From Cupriavidus respiraculi (lineage in GTDB: Bacteria > Pseudomonadota > Gammaproteobacteria > Burkholderiales > Burkholderiaceae), in NCBI RefSeq assembly GCF_914271545.1, contig NZ_CAJZAH010000004.1:354179-418178 (forward strand): a stretch of 64,000 bases of DNA. The letters run 5' to 3'. A program made the translations under genes and the position numbers. The notes below the pieces were generated by a model. It was not told the DNA's origin and ran no database searches. It worked only from the letters and a program-made list of their open reading frames with translations. Shown here in pieces: positions 17,484-26,296 of the stretch. Numbering within the stretch: position 1 is the first letter of the stretch; each line of letters opens with the position of its first letter.

Positions 17484-18797
17484 ATGTCCACCACCAGCAG
17501 TACCGTCGGCACGGCCGACGCGCAGCCCGGGCGCGGCGCGCGTCCCCTGACCGGCCAGGATTACAAGACCCTGTCCCTTGCCGCCCTCGGCGGCGCGCTC
17601 GAGTTCTACGACTTCATCATCTTCGTGTTCTTCGCGGCGGTCATCGGCCAACTCTTCTTCCCGCCCTCGATTCCCGAATGGCTGCGGCAACTGCAGACCT
17701 TCGGCATCTTCGCCGCCGGCTACCTGGCGCGTCCGCTGGGCGGCATCATCATGGCCCACTTCGGCGACCTGCTCGGCCGCAAGAAGATGTTCACGCTGTC
17801 CATCCTGCTGATGTCGGTGCCGACGCTGCTGATGGGCTTGCTGCCTACCTACCATGCGATCGGCCTGTTCGCGCCGGTGGCGCTGCTGCTGCTGCGCGTG
17901 ATGCAGGGCGCGGCCGTCGGCGGCGAAGTGCCGGGCGCCTGGGTGTTCGTCTCCGAGCACGTGCCGGCACGCCATGTCGGCTACGCCTGCGGCACGCTGA
18001 CCGCGGGCCTGACGGCGGGCATCCTGCTCGGTTCGCTGGTCGCAACCGGCATCAACACCATCTTCGATCCGGCCGAACTGGCGGACTGGGGCTGGCGCGT
18101 GCCGTTCCTGCTGGGCGGCGTGTTCGGTATCGCGTCGATGTATCTGCGCCGCTGGCTGCATGAAACGCCGGTATTCGCCGAGTTGCAGAAGAAGAAGGCC
18201 CTGGCCGCCGAAATGCCGCTCAAGGCCGTGGTGCGCGACCATCGCGCCGCCGTCGCGGTGTCGATGCTGCTGACCTGGATGCTGTCGGCGGGCATCGTGG
18301 TGGTGATCCTGATGACGCCCACCTTCCTGCAGAAGCTATACGGCTTCGATGCGCGCACCGCGCTGGTGGCCAACAGCGTCGCCACGCTGTGCCTGTCGAT
18401 CGGCTGCGTGGTGGCCGGCATCCTGGCCGACCGCATCGGCGCCCGCCGCACGCTGTTCTTCGGCGGCCTGCTGCTGGCGGCCAGTTCCTACGCGTTCTAC
18501 ACGACCATCGGCGCGCGGCCGGACCTGCTGGTGCCGCTGTACGCGCTGGCCGGCTTCGCCGTCGGCACCATCGGCGCGGTGCCCTATGTGCTGGTCAACG
18601 CCTTCCCTGCGCATGTGCGGTTCTCCGGCCTGTCGTTCTCGTACAACCTGTCGTATGCGATTTTCGGCGGCCTCACGCCGATGATCGTCACGCTGATGCT
18701 CAGGAACGATCCGCTGGCGCCGGCGCACTACGTCGTCGCCCTGTGCGCGCTCGGCATGGCGACCGCGCTGTTCGCCAACGTCGGCAAACGCGCCTGA
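17484..18797 (+). CDS. MFS transporter, metabolite:H+ symporter (MHS) family
   Basis: 437 residues from ATG 17484 (MSTTSSTVGTADAQ); the frame continues upstream to 17364, but that extension is not hydrophobic or family-like. Twelve helices are expected. The MHS signature is clear: GALEFYDFIIFVFFAAVIG in helix 1, the loop HFGDLLGRKKMF, RVMQGAAVGGEVPGA in helix 4, and ADRIGARRTL in the second half. Relatives (KgtP, ShiA, ProP, CitA) import organic acids or osmolytes with protons; the substrate is unknown here. A strong terminator follows. Confidence 0.9.
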   Translation: MSTTSSTVGTADAQPGRGARPLTGQDYKTLSLAALGGALEFYDFIIFVFFAAVIGQLFFPPSIPEWLRQLQTFGIFAAGYLARPLGGIIMAHFGDLLGRKKMFTLSILLMSVPTLLMGLLPTYHAIGLFAPVALLLLRVMQGAAVGGEVPGAWVFVSEHVPARHVGYACGTLTAGLTAGILLGSLVATGINTIFDPAELADWGWRVPFLLGGVFGIASMYLRRWLHETPVFAELQKKKALAAEMPLKAVVRDHRAAVAVSMLLTWMLSAGIVVVILMTPTFLQKLYGFDARTALVANSVATLCLSIGCVVAGILADRIGARRTLFFGGLLLAASSYAFYTTIGARPDLLVPLYALAGFAVGTIGAVPYVLVNAFPAHVRFSGLSFSYNLSYAIFGGLTPMIVTLMLRNDPLAPAHYVVALCALGMATALFANVGKRA

Positions 18798-18824
18798 GCA
18801 CCGGCTGCGCGGCTCGCAAGCAAG

Positions 18825-18855
18825 ACGGGAGAGCATGGCTCTCCCGTTTTTTTTT
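18825..18855 (+). terminator. Rho-independent terminator of the MFS gene
   Basis: Arms ACGGGAGAGC (18825-18834) and GCTCTCCCGT (18838-18847) form a perfect hairpin with a 3-base loop, followed by an unbroken T-run to 18855. Confidence 0.95.
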
Positions 18856-18865
18856 CGTCGCGAGT

Positions 18866-19963
18866 TCAGGCGCCCCGGCGATGCTGGCGGAAGAACTCCC
18901 ACATCAGCCGGGCGGCGTCGGGGCCGGTGGCCGAATGGAAGCGGAAGTTGTCGTCCCCGCCGCTCCAGGCGTGGCCCAGCCCGGCGATTTCGCACAGCTG
19001 CACGAGATCGCGCTGCTGCGTGCGAAAGCGCGCGTCGACATAGTGCCCCGGGGGCATGGCCGAGGCGGCCTCGCGCCCGTCGCGCGTGCCGTCGATCTGG
19101 TCGTCGAGCCGGTCGGGCAGGTTGTTGTAGGCGAGGAACTGGCGGGCCAGCAGCCGCGCGTTGACCGGATGCACCGCGTCGTCGTCCATGCCATGCAGGA
19201 TCAGCGCGGGCATCGGTTCCCAGCCCGGGCTGATGCCCGCCGCGTCGAGCAGCAGCGCGGGATCGCCCGCCGCGCCCTGCCGCATCACCTTCAGGCCCGC
19301 GCGCGGCGAATCGGCGGCGCCGATGACCACGCCGGAGTGCAGCGCCACCGCGGCGAACTTGCGCGGATACCGCAGCGCCAGCACCGCCGCCATGGCGGCG
19401 CCGGCCGACAGCCCGGCCAGATAGATACGGTCAGGGCGCACATCGGGGCGGGCCGCCAGCGCATCGACCAGCGTCGCCAGCGCCTGCACTTCGCGGCCGC
19501 CCTCGCCGGCGCGCAGGTCGAACCATTGCCAGCAGCGCTGCAACTGCCGGCGCAGCGGTTGCTCCGGATAGGCGACGAGAAAGCCCTCGCGCTCGGCCAG
19601 CGCGTTCATGCGCGTGCCGGCGGCGAAGTCCTCCGGCGTCTGCTTGCAGCCGTGCAGCATTACCACCAGCGGACGCGGCATGCCCGCGTCGCGCACAGGC
19701 TCGTACAGGCGGTATGACAGCTGGGGCAGCAACTCGCCGGGCAGCGGCGCCAGCCGACAGCGGTGCGAACTCCACCCGCCCGGCAAGGGGCCGCTCGGCG
19801 CTTCGCGCACCGGCCCGGGCGCGCGCGTTCTTGGCGTCGGTGCCGCGGGATGGAACCCTTCGAGACGCTCCAGCCACCGCTTCCAGTGCGAAGCCGCCTT
19901 GCGCGGACCACGGCCGATTTGCCGCAACTGCTCGTGCCACTCGGCAGAAAGGCTTTTGATCAT
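18866..19963 (-). CDS. PHB-depolymerase-family alpha/beta-hydrolase (esterase)
   Basis: 365 residues, start at ATG 19963 (MIKSLSAEWHEQ). The esterase-PHB family pattern is clear: the oxyanion region VVMLHGCKQTPEDFAAGTRM, the lipase box GLSAGAAM with Ser about residue 186, an Asp in LILHGMDDDAVHP, and the His region GLGHAWSGGDDN. An Arg-rich 60-residue N-terminal stretch without a signal peptide precedes the domain. Family members cleave poly-3-hydroxybutyrate oligomers, feruloyl esters or related polyesters. A cytoplasmic location is likely from the absent signal, but is not certain. Confidence 0.85.
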   Translation of the reverse strand: MIKSLSAEWHEQLRQIGRGPRKAASHWKRWLERLEGFHPAAPTPRTRAPGPVREAPSGPLPGGWSSHRCRLAPLPGELLPQLSYRLYEPVRDAGMPRPLVVMLHGCKQTPEDFAAGTRMNALAEREGFLVAYPEQPLRRQLQRCWQWFDLRAGEGGREVQALATLVDALAARPDVRPDRIYLAGLSAGAAMAAVLALRYPRKFAAVALHSGVVIGAADSPRAGLKVMRQGAAGDPALLLDAAGISPGWEPMPALILHGMDDDAVHPVNARLLARQFLAYNNLPDRLDDQIDGTRDGREAASAMPPGHYVDARFRTQQRDLVQLCEIAGLGHAWSGGDDNFRFHSATGPDAARLMWEFFRQHRRGA

Positions 19964-20291
19964 TGCTGTTCCCTGCTTGTCTGAAACCGCACTCCAACGG
20001 AATGCTGCATTGCAGCGTAGCACAGCCTCGAAGCCCTAACAGGCCGCTTTGCGCTTTAAAATGCACCTAAAGCCGGAAAAAATCCGGCCGTAGTTGTTTC
20101 TATGACAAAACATTAAGGGAAGTGGCAGCGTTGTCACAATGCTGACACCCGAAGTGCGGCCCTCCTTGTAGGACGATGCCGGACAGCGTAGCGAGGCCAA
20201 GCTGGTTATGGTCGCACTGTGCCGCTGGCCTGCATCGCGGCACAGGGAGGAATATCCCGCCACGAAGGGCGACGCTCATAACCTGATCTCA
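19964..20291. other. Divergent intergenic region with lower GC
   Basis: 328 bases, locally AT-richer than its surroundings. A small hairpin, GCCGGA (20072-20077) and TCCGGC (20083-20088), has an A5 loop. GGGAGG at 20245-20250 precedes no usable start codon at normal distance. No other gene seen. Confidence 0.4.
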
Positions 20292-20825
20292 ATGCGACAT
20301 TCGTCTCCCGGCCTCTGTTTCTCCCTCGCGACGCTGTCCGCGTTGCTCCCTCTCGCGGCCGCGGCGCAGCAGCAGCAAGTGGTCGCCGAGTCCGTGACTC
20401 CCCCGTCGTTCACGCCGCTGGCGCGGCTGCTGTTCGGCGTGGCCGAGGGCAAGCCGACCGGCATGACGGGCGTCACCCGCCTGACCAGCCCGGGCGCCGT
20501 CGATTCGGCCCTGGGTTCCGCCTGCCGGGAGCTGACCCGTGCCGGGCCCTTTCCGCTCGATACCGCCACCCGGCTCGATGGCTGCCACACCGGCACGGCC
20601 AAACGCGTGATCTTCCGCCTCAACCTGGTCACGTTCGACGCCACGCGCGAAGGGACCACCGCCTTCATGACCAGCGCCCGGCCCGCGCTCGTTCGTGGCA
20701 TCTGCCGCAATCCCGACGTGCCCGTGCTCGGGCGCCTGGGACTGACGCTCGTGTTCCAGTACACCGGCATCGGCAACCGTCCCGTCGGGGAAGTCGCCAT
20801 CGCGCCAGGCAGCTGCGATACCTGA
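20292..20825 (+). CDS. Secreted hypothetical protein
   Basis: 177 residues from ATG 20292. An N-terminal signal peptide (core LCFSLATLSALLPLAAAAQ) is followed by a mature part with four cysteines (CREL, DGCHT, GICRN, GSCDT), consistent with two disulphides in the periplasm. No family is recognised. A longer in-frame start at 20208 would bury the signal peptide and is not preferred. It stands alone between divergent and unrelated genes. Confidence 0.6.
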   Translation: MRHSSPGLCFSLATLSALLPLAAAAQQQQVVAESVTPPSFTPLARLLFGVAEGKPTGMTGVTRLTSPGAVDSALGSACRELTRAGPFPLDTATRLDGCHTGTAKRVIFRLNLVTFDATREGTTAFMTSARPALVRGICRNPDVPVLGRLGLTLVFQYTGIGNRPVGEVAIAPGSCDT

Positions 20826-21364
20826 GTTTTCGCGCGCCCGCGCGGACAGTCATGTCGCGCCACCACGCGACATTCGCAATCGTTCTCAATCAGAAAGTGG
20901 CGCGCCAACCCTAGGAAGTTGCAAAGCGGTGTATTAAGCTACTTCCGCAATGCGCCATATCGATTGCCCGCGAGCCGCGGCCAAACTCGCCGTTCAGCAA
21001 GGGCAGCATCGCAGAGCCGGAACGGCAGTTTGCCGCCGCTCCGGCATCCTGGCGCAGCATCGGGCCTGAGGATCCGGGGTCGCTTTACCTGTTTGTCGGA
21101 TGCACCGACAAGGGAGCCACCCTATGTCTGTTACCACCATCGCCAGAACCGGCACTGCCCGCGCCGCGTTCCTCGCTTTGCGCGCACCACCCGCCGCGCC
21201 GGGCGCCTCACCCACACCGCGCCGCCCCCCTTTCTCCTAGCGCCCCGCGCTCGCCACCAAGGCACGACACTGAACGACGCCCGGGCAATCTCCCGGGCGG
21301 CAAGGCCCGATGATGGCCAACGACATTGCGGCTGGACTGGACTTCACACACGAAAGGAAGACCT
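20826..21364. other. 539-base region with only a doubtful 38-codon ORF
   Basis: A longer open frame covers part of it but has arginine-rich, shadow-like composition. It contains a 38-codon ORF (21124-21240) and a GC hairpin: GCCCGGG (21279-21285) and CCCGGGC (21292-21298) with no T-run. Confidence 0.4.
21124..21240 (+). CDS. Possible 38-residue peptide
   Basis: ATG 21124 to TAG 21240, starting MSVTTIARTGTARAAFLAL and ending RRPPFS. GGGAG sits seven bases before the ATG, which is the main support. A GC hairpin follows at 21279-21298, upstream of the LysR-type gene. It could be a leader peptide or chance. Confidence 0.3.
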   Translation: MSVTTIARTGTARAAFLALRAPPAAPGASPTPRRPPFS

Positions 21365-21766
21365 ATGCGCCACGTCAGCACCAAACTTTTGGGCGTCTTT
21401 GTGTTGTTGATGGAATATCGCGACCTGCACGCCGTGGCGGTGCGCACGCAGGGGCGCGTGCCGACCGTTGCCTACGGCCTCGCACGGCTGCGCGAGATCA
21501 CGGGGGATCCCTTGTTCGTCAAGCGCAACGGCATGCTGGAGCCCACGCCGCACGCGTTGCGGATGGAGCCTACCGCGCGCCAGATCCTCGCCCAATGGGC
21601 CAACCTGACGCGCCCTGGCGGAGCGGCAGCGACCACCGAGGCCGCGCTCGACATCGACAGCATCGCCCTGCACCGCGCCAGCAAGTCCATCGCCGCCGAC
21701 GCGCCGCGTCCGCCGGGCGATAGCCTGGCCCACCGTGACAGACACCGTTTGGGCGAAGTTCGATAG
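21365..21766 (+). CDS. Stand-alone LysR-type helix-turn-helix protein
   Basis: 133 residues from ATG 21365, with AGGAAG upstream. Residues 5-75 match the LysR winged-helix domain: LLGVFVLLMEYRDLHAVAV, VPTVAYGLARLREITGDPLF, then VKRNGMLEPTPHAL. The remaining 55 residues are low-complexity and polar; the LysR effector-binding domain of about 200 residues is absent. The sequence after the domain ends shows no continuing LysR homology in other frames that I can see, so this looks like a short protein rather than a simple frameshift. It precedes the hybrid kinase gene in the same direction and may be functionally linked to it. Confidence 0.7.
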   Translation: MRHVSTKLLGVFVLLMEYRDLHAVAVRTQGRVPTVAYGLARLREITGDPLFVKRNGMLEPTPHALRMEPTARQILAQWANLTRPGGAAATTEAALDIDSIALHRASKSIAADAPRPPGDSLAHRDRHRLGEVR

Positions 21767-21835
21767 TTTCACATTCCGCAACCGGCTAGCTTTTCCCGGC
21801 AGCTCCATCCCGACGAGCTGACCGGAGAAACCTGT

Positions 21836-21961
21836 ATGCCGTTGCCACGCCGCATTCTCGCGGTCCGCCGTTGCGGGCCGCGGCCGCACCGCATTCGCCG
21901 CCCCGCCTGCTATTCGCCCTCTCCCCGTGCCCACCTTGCCGCATCGCCACGCCATGCATAG
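21836..21961 (+). CDS. Possible 41-codon leader ORF overlapping the kinase start
   Basis: ATG 21836 to TAG 21961, beginning MPLPRRILAVRRCG, Arg/Pro-rich. GGAG lies ten bases upstream. Its stop falls five bases past the kinase ATG (21954), so ribosomes finishing it could restart on the kinase, which has no clear ribosome-binding site of its own. Coding character alone is weak. Confidence 0.35.
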   Translation: MPLPRRILAVRRCGPRPHRIRRPACYSPSPRAHLAASPRHA

Positions 21962-24266
21962 CGAACAGCGGCGTTCCAGTGCGGCCGCCTGTTGCGCGGC
22001 GGCGGTGTGCGTGGCGTTGCTGCCGGGCCAGATGGCGCGGGCGGCCACGCGCGGCGGCCCGGCCCCGGCGCATGCGGCCCCTCCCCCGGCCATGACAACG
22101 ACCTCCGTGGCGTTGCGCTATGGGGACGACAAGGTGGTGATGCCGCTCAGGCGTGAAGCGTCCCTTGCCGGTGCGCGGATCGCGGCCCGGCAGGGCAACG
22201 GGGATGCGCTGCCGGCCTTGCCTGCCGCTGCGTTTCCCCGGCCCCCGGAGCTGCTCGCCGGCATGTCGCTGCGGGCGTGGCTGATGTGGGCCGTGCTGAT
22301 GCTGGCAGTGAGCGCGGTGGCGCTGCTGGCGGCGCTGTTCGCATTGCGGCGCCGCGGCCGGCATCTGACGCGGGCCACCCGCACGCTGCGCGTCTGCATG
22401 GCTTTCGATGCGGCCCTGTTCGAAGGCTTGCCCGACCCGATCTATCTCTGCGACGGTTCGGCCCGCCTGATCGGCTGCAACACGGCTTACGAGCGCTTCC
22501 TCGGCATCTGCCGCGACCAGTTGCTCGGCAAGACGCTGAATCAGGCGGACGCCCGGACGAGCGCCATCCCGGCGGAGGTGGCGATGGCAATACGGCAGGA
22601 AGACCAGCGAATGCTGGCCTCCCGGCGGCCGATCCGCTGCGGCCACAGCTGGCGCAGCGGGGATCGCGAGATTCGCGTGCGGCACTGGTCCCGCCCGCTG
22701 ATCGCCGCCGATGGCGGCGTGGCCGGAATGATGGGCGGCTTCGTCGACATCAGCCCTGCAGCGGACTGCGCGGATGCCGGCATCGCCCAGCCCTCCGCGC
22801 TGGCGATGGCGGGCCATGAGATACGCACGCCCCTGCAGGCGTTGATCGGCATCCTCGATATGCTGCTGCGCCAGCACGGCCTGCGTGGCGGTGTCCGGCG
22901 CCAGCTGGCCACCGCCCACGGCGCGGCGCGCGCCTTGCTCGGGCTGGTGGACGATATGCTGGCCATCGCCCGCACCGGCGAGCGCGGCCCCGCCATCCGG
23001 CCCGAGGCCGTCCATGTCGGCTCGCTGCTGTGGGAAGCGGTACGGATGTACCGGCCCATGGCCACGGACAAGGGGCTGCGGCTCAATGCGCATGCCGCGC
23101 CCATGCCGCACCGGCATCTGGCGGACCCGGCGCGGCTGCGGCAGATCCTTGCCAACCTGATCGGCAACGCCATCAAGTTCAGCGCGCAAGGCGAGATCTC
23201 GATCGCGCTGGAGCACTGCGGCGAAACCGCCCAGGGCGACCGCCTGCGCCTGACCGTTCGCGACCAGGGCATGGGGATCGACCGCACCGAACTGCCGCGC
23301 CTGTTCGAACCATTCTTCCGTGCCGCCACGGCGCGCGGCATCCCCGGCACCGGGCTCGGCCTGCCGATGGCGCGGCAACTGGCGCGGCAGATGGGCGGCG
23401 ACCTGGAGGTGGACAGCGAGCCGGGGGTCGGCACGGTGGCCACGCTGTCGCTGGTGCTGCCCCGCCATGCCGGGCCTTGCCAGCGCGCGCGCAGGCACGC
23501 GGCGCGGCGGCCGGCGCAGCGCGCGGTGCGCCTGCGCGTCATGGTGATCGACGACCATGACGTCTGCCGCCTGCTGCTGGCACGTCAGCTCCGGTACCTG
23601 GGGCACGAAGCCATCTTCGCCAGCGACGGGGCCCAGGCGCTCGGGCTGGCGCAGTCGCGGCGCGAGGAACTGGATGCGCTCGTGATCGACTGCAATATGC
23701 CCGTCGTGGACGGCTTCGAAGCGGTGCGGCGATGGCGCGCGCTGGAGCGGCGGCACCACTGGCCGCGCAAGCCCGTGATCGGCTATACGGCCGACCCGAG
23801 CCCGGAGAACGAGGCCAGCGCCCGGCAGGCCGGCATGGATGCGTGCCTGGTCAAGCCGGTGGATATCGAACAGCTCGGCAGGCTGCTGCTGCGTCTGGCG
23901 TCCGGCCGCGCATGCCACGCGCCATGTGCCACGCCCGTCGACCTCGGTGTGGCCCGTGCGCGCGGGCGCGACCGCCTGCGCGAGCTGCTGCAGTCGACCA
24001 ACGCCGCGGACCTGCGCTCGCTCCAGGAGGCCGTGCGCGATGCGGACTGGCATGCCTTCGGGTCCGCGCTGCACCGTATCAAGGGGGCCGCGCGGATGGC
24101 CGCTTGCGAGCGCGTGGCGCGCTGCTGCCACGCTCTGGAACTCGCGCTGCGCCGGCACGACACGGCGGCGCTGGCCAACGGCGTCGCGCAGCTGTCGCGC
24201 GCGCTGCGGGCCTGGACAGACGTCCCGTGCGGAACCGGCGCCGCCAATGCAACGAGCCGGCGCTAG
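21954..24266 (+). CDS. Hybrid sensor histidine kinase (PAS-HisKA-HATPase-REC-Hpt)
   Basis: 770 residues from ATG 21954; GTG 21927 is an alternative. A signal-type N-terminus and a short periplasmic part of about 75 residues lead to one membrane helix (residues about 107-131). Then come a PAS-like domain (about 150-270), HisKA with phospho-His 288 in MAGHEIRTPLQ, HATPase with N401 (NLIGNAIKF) and GTGLGL, a receiver (about 528-646, phospho-Asp 579 in VIDCNMPVVDG) and an Hpt domain with His 707 (ALHRIKGAAR). The cytoplasmic part is BvgS/EvgS-like, but the periplasmic Venus-flytrap sensor domains of that family are missing. No cognate response regulator is adjacent; the small LysR-type protein is the nearest DNA-binding partner. 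Confidence 0.88.
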   Translation: MHSEQRRSSAAACCAAAVCVALLPGQMARAATRGGPAPAHAAPPPAMTTTSVALRYGDDKVVMPLRREASLAGARIAARQGNGDALPALPAAAFPRPPELLAGMSLRAWLMWAVLMLAVSAVALLAALFALRRRGRHLTRATRTLRVCMAFDAALFEGLPDPIYLCDGSARLIGCNTAYERFLGICRDQLLGKTLNQADARTSAIPAEVAMAIRQEDQRMLASRRPIRCGHSWRSGDREIRVRHWSRPLIAADGGVAGMMGGFVDISPAADCADAGIAQPSALAMAGHEIRTPLQALIGILDMLLRQHGLRGGVRRQLATAHGAARALLGLVDDMLAIARTGERGPAIRPEAVHVGSLLWEAVRMYRPMATDKGLRLNAHAAPMPHRHLADPARLRQILANLIGNAIKFSAQGEISIALEHCGETAQGDRLRLTVRDQGMGIDRTELPRLFEPFFRAATARGIPGTGLGLPMARQLARQMGGDLEVDSEPGVGTVATLSLVLPRHAGPCQRARRHAARRPAQRAVRLRVMVIDDHDVCRLLLARQLRYLGHEAIFASDGAQALGLAQSRREELDALVIDCNMPVVDGFEAVRRWRALERRHHWPRKPVIGYTADPSPENEASARQAGMDACLVKPVDIEQLGRLLLRLASGRACHAPCATPVDLGVARARGRDRLRELLQSTNAADLRSLQEAVRDADWHAFGSALHRIKGAARMAACERVARCCHALELALRRHDTAALANGVAQLSRALRAWTDVPCGTGAANATSRR

Positions 24267-24277
24267 GCCGGCTCGTT
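24251..24277. terminator. Perfect hairpin across the kinase stop codon
   Basis: Arms AACGAGCCGGC (24251-24261) and GCCGGCTCGTT (24267-24277) flank a loop containing the kinase TAG. It lies between convergent genes and probably limits read-through both ways; there is no T-run. Confidence 0.5.
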
Positions 24278-24312
24278 GCGAACTGCGTGCTGCTTGCGAA
24301 GCGCGTTGGGGA

Positions 24313-25314
24313 TCAGTCCACCGTTGCGCCCGAAGCCTTCACCACCTTGGCCCACTTGGCGGTTTCCGCCTTCATGAAGGCCGCCAGTTGCGCGGGCTTC
24401 TCGGGATTCGGCTCGGCGCCCTGGCCGTCCATCTGCTTCTTGACTTCCGGCATGGCCAGGATCTTGACCACTTCGGCGTTCAGGCGATCGACGATGGCCT
24501 GCGGCGTGCCGCCGGTGGCGTACAGCGCGAACCAGGAGGTTGCCTCATAGCCCGGCACGCCGGCTTCGGCGACGGTCGGCACGTCCGGCAGCGCGGGCGA
24601 ACGCTTGCCCGAGGTCACGGCCAGCGCACGCAGCTTGCCGGCCTTCACGTGCTGGTACGACGACGGCAGGTTGTCGAACATCAGGCCGATCTGGTTGCCC
24701 AGCAGGTCGTTGACCGCCGGCGCGCTGCCCTTGTAGGGGATGTGCTGGATATTGAGGCCCGTCATCGAGTTGAACAGCTCGCCCGACAGGTGCATCGACG
24801 AGCCGCTGCCCGACGAACCGTACGACAGCTTGTCCGGATTCGCCTTCACGTAGGCGATCAGTTCCTTGATGTTCTTCGCCGGCACGGCGGGGTTCACCAC
24901 CACCACGTTCGGCACCATGGCCACGCGGGTGATCGGCGCGAAGTCCTTGACCGGGTCGTACGGCAGCTTCGAGTACAGCGACTGGTTGATCGCGTGCGTG
25001 CCGATGGTGCCCATGAACAGCGTATAACCGTCCGCCGGTGCCTTCGCGGCGAGCGACGCGCCGATATTGCCGCCTGCGCCCGGACGGTTGTCCACGACCA
25101 CCGGCTGGCCGAGCGCCTTGCCCAGTTGCAGGCTGACGATGCGGGCCAGGATGTCGGTGGTGCCACCGGCGGAGAACGGCACGATCATGGTGATCGGCTT
25201 GGTCGGGTACGTGCCTTGCGCGAAGGCCGAGCCGGACACGCCGGCAAAGCCGGCGGCCAGCGCCACACCGGCGGCCAGCAGGCGCCGGCGCGAGGGTTGG
25301 GTGTTGAACTTCAT
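24313..25314 (-). CDS. Bug/TctC-family periplasmic solute receptor
   Basis: 333 residues; ATG 25314. The N-terminus has a twin-Arg-like stretch (SRRRLLAAGVALAAG) and a hydrophobic signal core ending SAFAQ. The mature part starts YPTKPITMIVPFSAGGTTD and contains RPGAGGNIG, ADGYTLFMG, the IPYKG motif and LPDVPTVAEAGVPGYE, all standard for Bug receptors. It binds an unknown carboxylate in the periplasm. TctA/TctB are absent nearby. The SDR gene lies 57 bases upstream on the same strand, so the two are probably co-transcribed and may share a catabolic theme. Confidence 0.9.
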   Translation of the reverse strand: MKFNTQPSRRRLLAAGVALAAGFAGVSGSAFAQGTYPTKPITMIVPFSAGGTTDILARIVSLQLGKALGQPVVVDNRPGAGGNIGASLAAKAPADGYTLFMGTIGTHAINQSLYSKLPYDPVKDFAPITRVAMVPNVVVVNPAVPAKNIKELIAYVKANPDKLSYGSSGSGSSMHLSGELFNSMTGLNIQHIPYKGSAPAVNDLLGNQIGLMFDNLPSSYQHVKAGKLRALAVTSGKRSPALPDVPTVAEAGVPGYEATSWFALYATGGTPQAIVDRLNAEVVKILAMPEVKKQMDGQGAEPNPEKPAQLAAFMKAETAKWAKVVKASGATVD

Positions 25315-25371
25315 CGTGTGCTCCAGGGAGAGAGTGTGTCAGGCCGGCACGCCGCGGCGCGCCTTGACTTG

Positions 25372-26103
25372 TTATACGGGCGCAACGCCCAATGTGGTCC
25401 CGCCACAGACGTACAGCACTTGTCCGGTGACAAAACCGTTTTCAGGGGAAAGGAAGAAGAGCGTGGCACGTGCCACGTCCTCTGGCGTACCCATGCGTTT
25501 CACCGCGATGCTCGCGAGGATGCGACGGGTCTGTTCGCTGCCCTCGGGATTGCTGCGGCGGAACAGTTCGGTGGCGATGGGACCGGGCGCGACGGCGTTC
25601 ACAGTAATGCCATCGCCCCCAAGCTCCATCGCGAGTGTGCGGGTCATGCCGATCAGGCCGGCCTTGGTGGCGGAATACACAACGCGTTCCGGCTTGCCCA
25701 GCGCGGCGCGCGACGCCATGTTGACCACGCGGCCGAAGCCGGCCGCGCGCATCGCGGGCAGGCACGCCTGCGTCAGCAGCAGGGACGCCTGCAGGTGCAG
25801 ACCCACCACGTAGTCGAGGTCTTCCACCTTGGCGGTGTCGGCGGTGCCGGGACGCGTGGCGCCGGCATTGTTGACCAGCCGGGTCACGGCAAAGCGCGAG
25901 GTCACCTGCTGCGCCACCGCGCGCGTGGCGGCGGCATCGGTCAGGTCAGCCTGGAAAAACGTCATGTTGGGATGCGACCAGTCAGGCGCGACATAGTCGA
26001 CGTTGACGACCTGGGTCACACCATCGGCCAGCAGCATCTCGCTGATGGCACGGCCAATGCCGGAACTGGCGCCGGTCACCAGCGTGGCGACGGGAAGAGA
26101 CAT
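25372..26103 (-). CDS. Short-chain dehydrogenase/reductase
   Basis: 243 residues from ATG 26103, chosen for its six-base distance to GGAG; ATG 26106 is adjacent. The classical SDR motifs are in order: TGASSGIG for NAD(P) binding, NNAG, the catalytic Ser in VVNMASRAA, and YSATK (Tyr-x-x-x-Lys), then PGPIATE and a C-terminal FVTGQVLYVCGG. The Asp after the second strand (NVDYV) favours NAD(H) over NADP(H). The substrate is not predictable; co-transcription with the Bug receptor suggests a hydroxy acid or alcohol catabolic step. Confidence 0.88.
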   Translation of the reverse strand: MSLPVATLVTGASSGIGRAISEMLLADGVTQVVNVDYVAPDWSHPNMTFFQADLTDAAATRAVAQQVTSRFAVTRLVNNAGATRPGTADTAKVEDLDYVVGLHLQASLLLTQACLPAMRAAGFGRVVNMASRAALGKPERVVYSATKAGLIGMTRTLAMELGGDGITVNAVAPGPIATELFRRSNPEGSEQTRRILASIAVKRMGTPEDVARATLFFLSPENGFVTGQVLYVCGGTTLGVAPV

Positions 26104-26296
26104 CATTGACTCCACTCCGGCACGGTAACGTACCGGGCATGCGCAAAAAGGACGCGGCGGGACCGGCGAGCCAGTCGGCCCGGCCGCTAAGCTTTACTGC
26201 GTTGGGAAACCTGAGACGCCGCGACGGATGCCGCCGAGCCGTTTCCTGCTGGCTATAACGGCAGACCCCGCGGCCGACTTGAGGGCAAGAGGGTCA

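Noticed and set aside
20919-21410. A 163-codon open frame
   Set aside because: Arg/Ser/Pro-rich composition, no ribosome-binding site, overlaps the LysR-type gene start in another frame.
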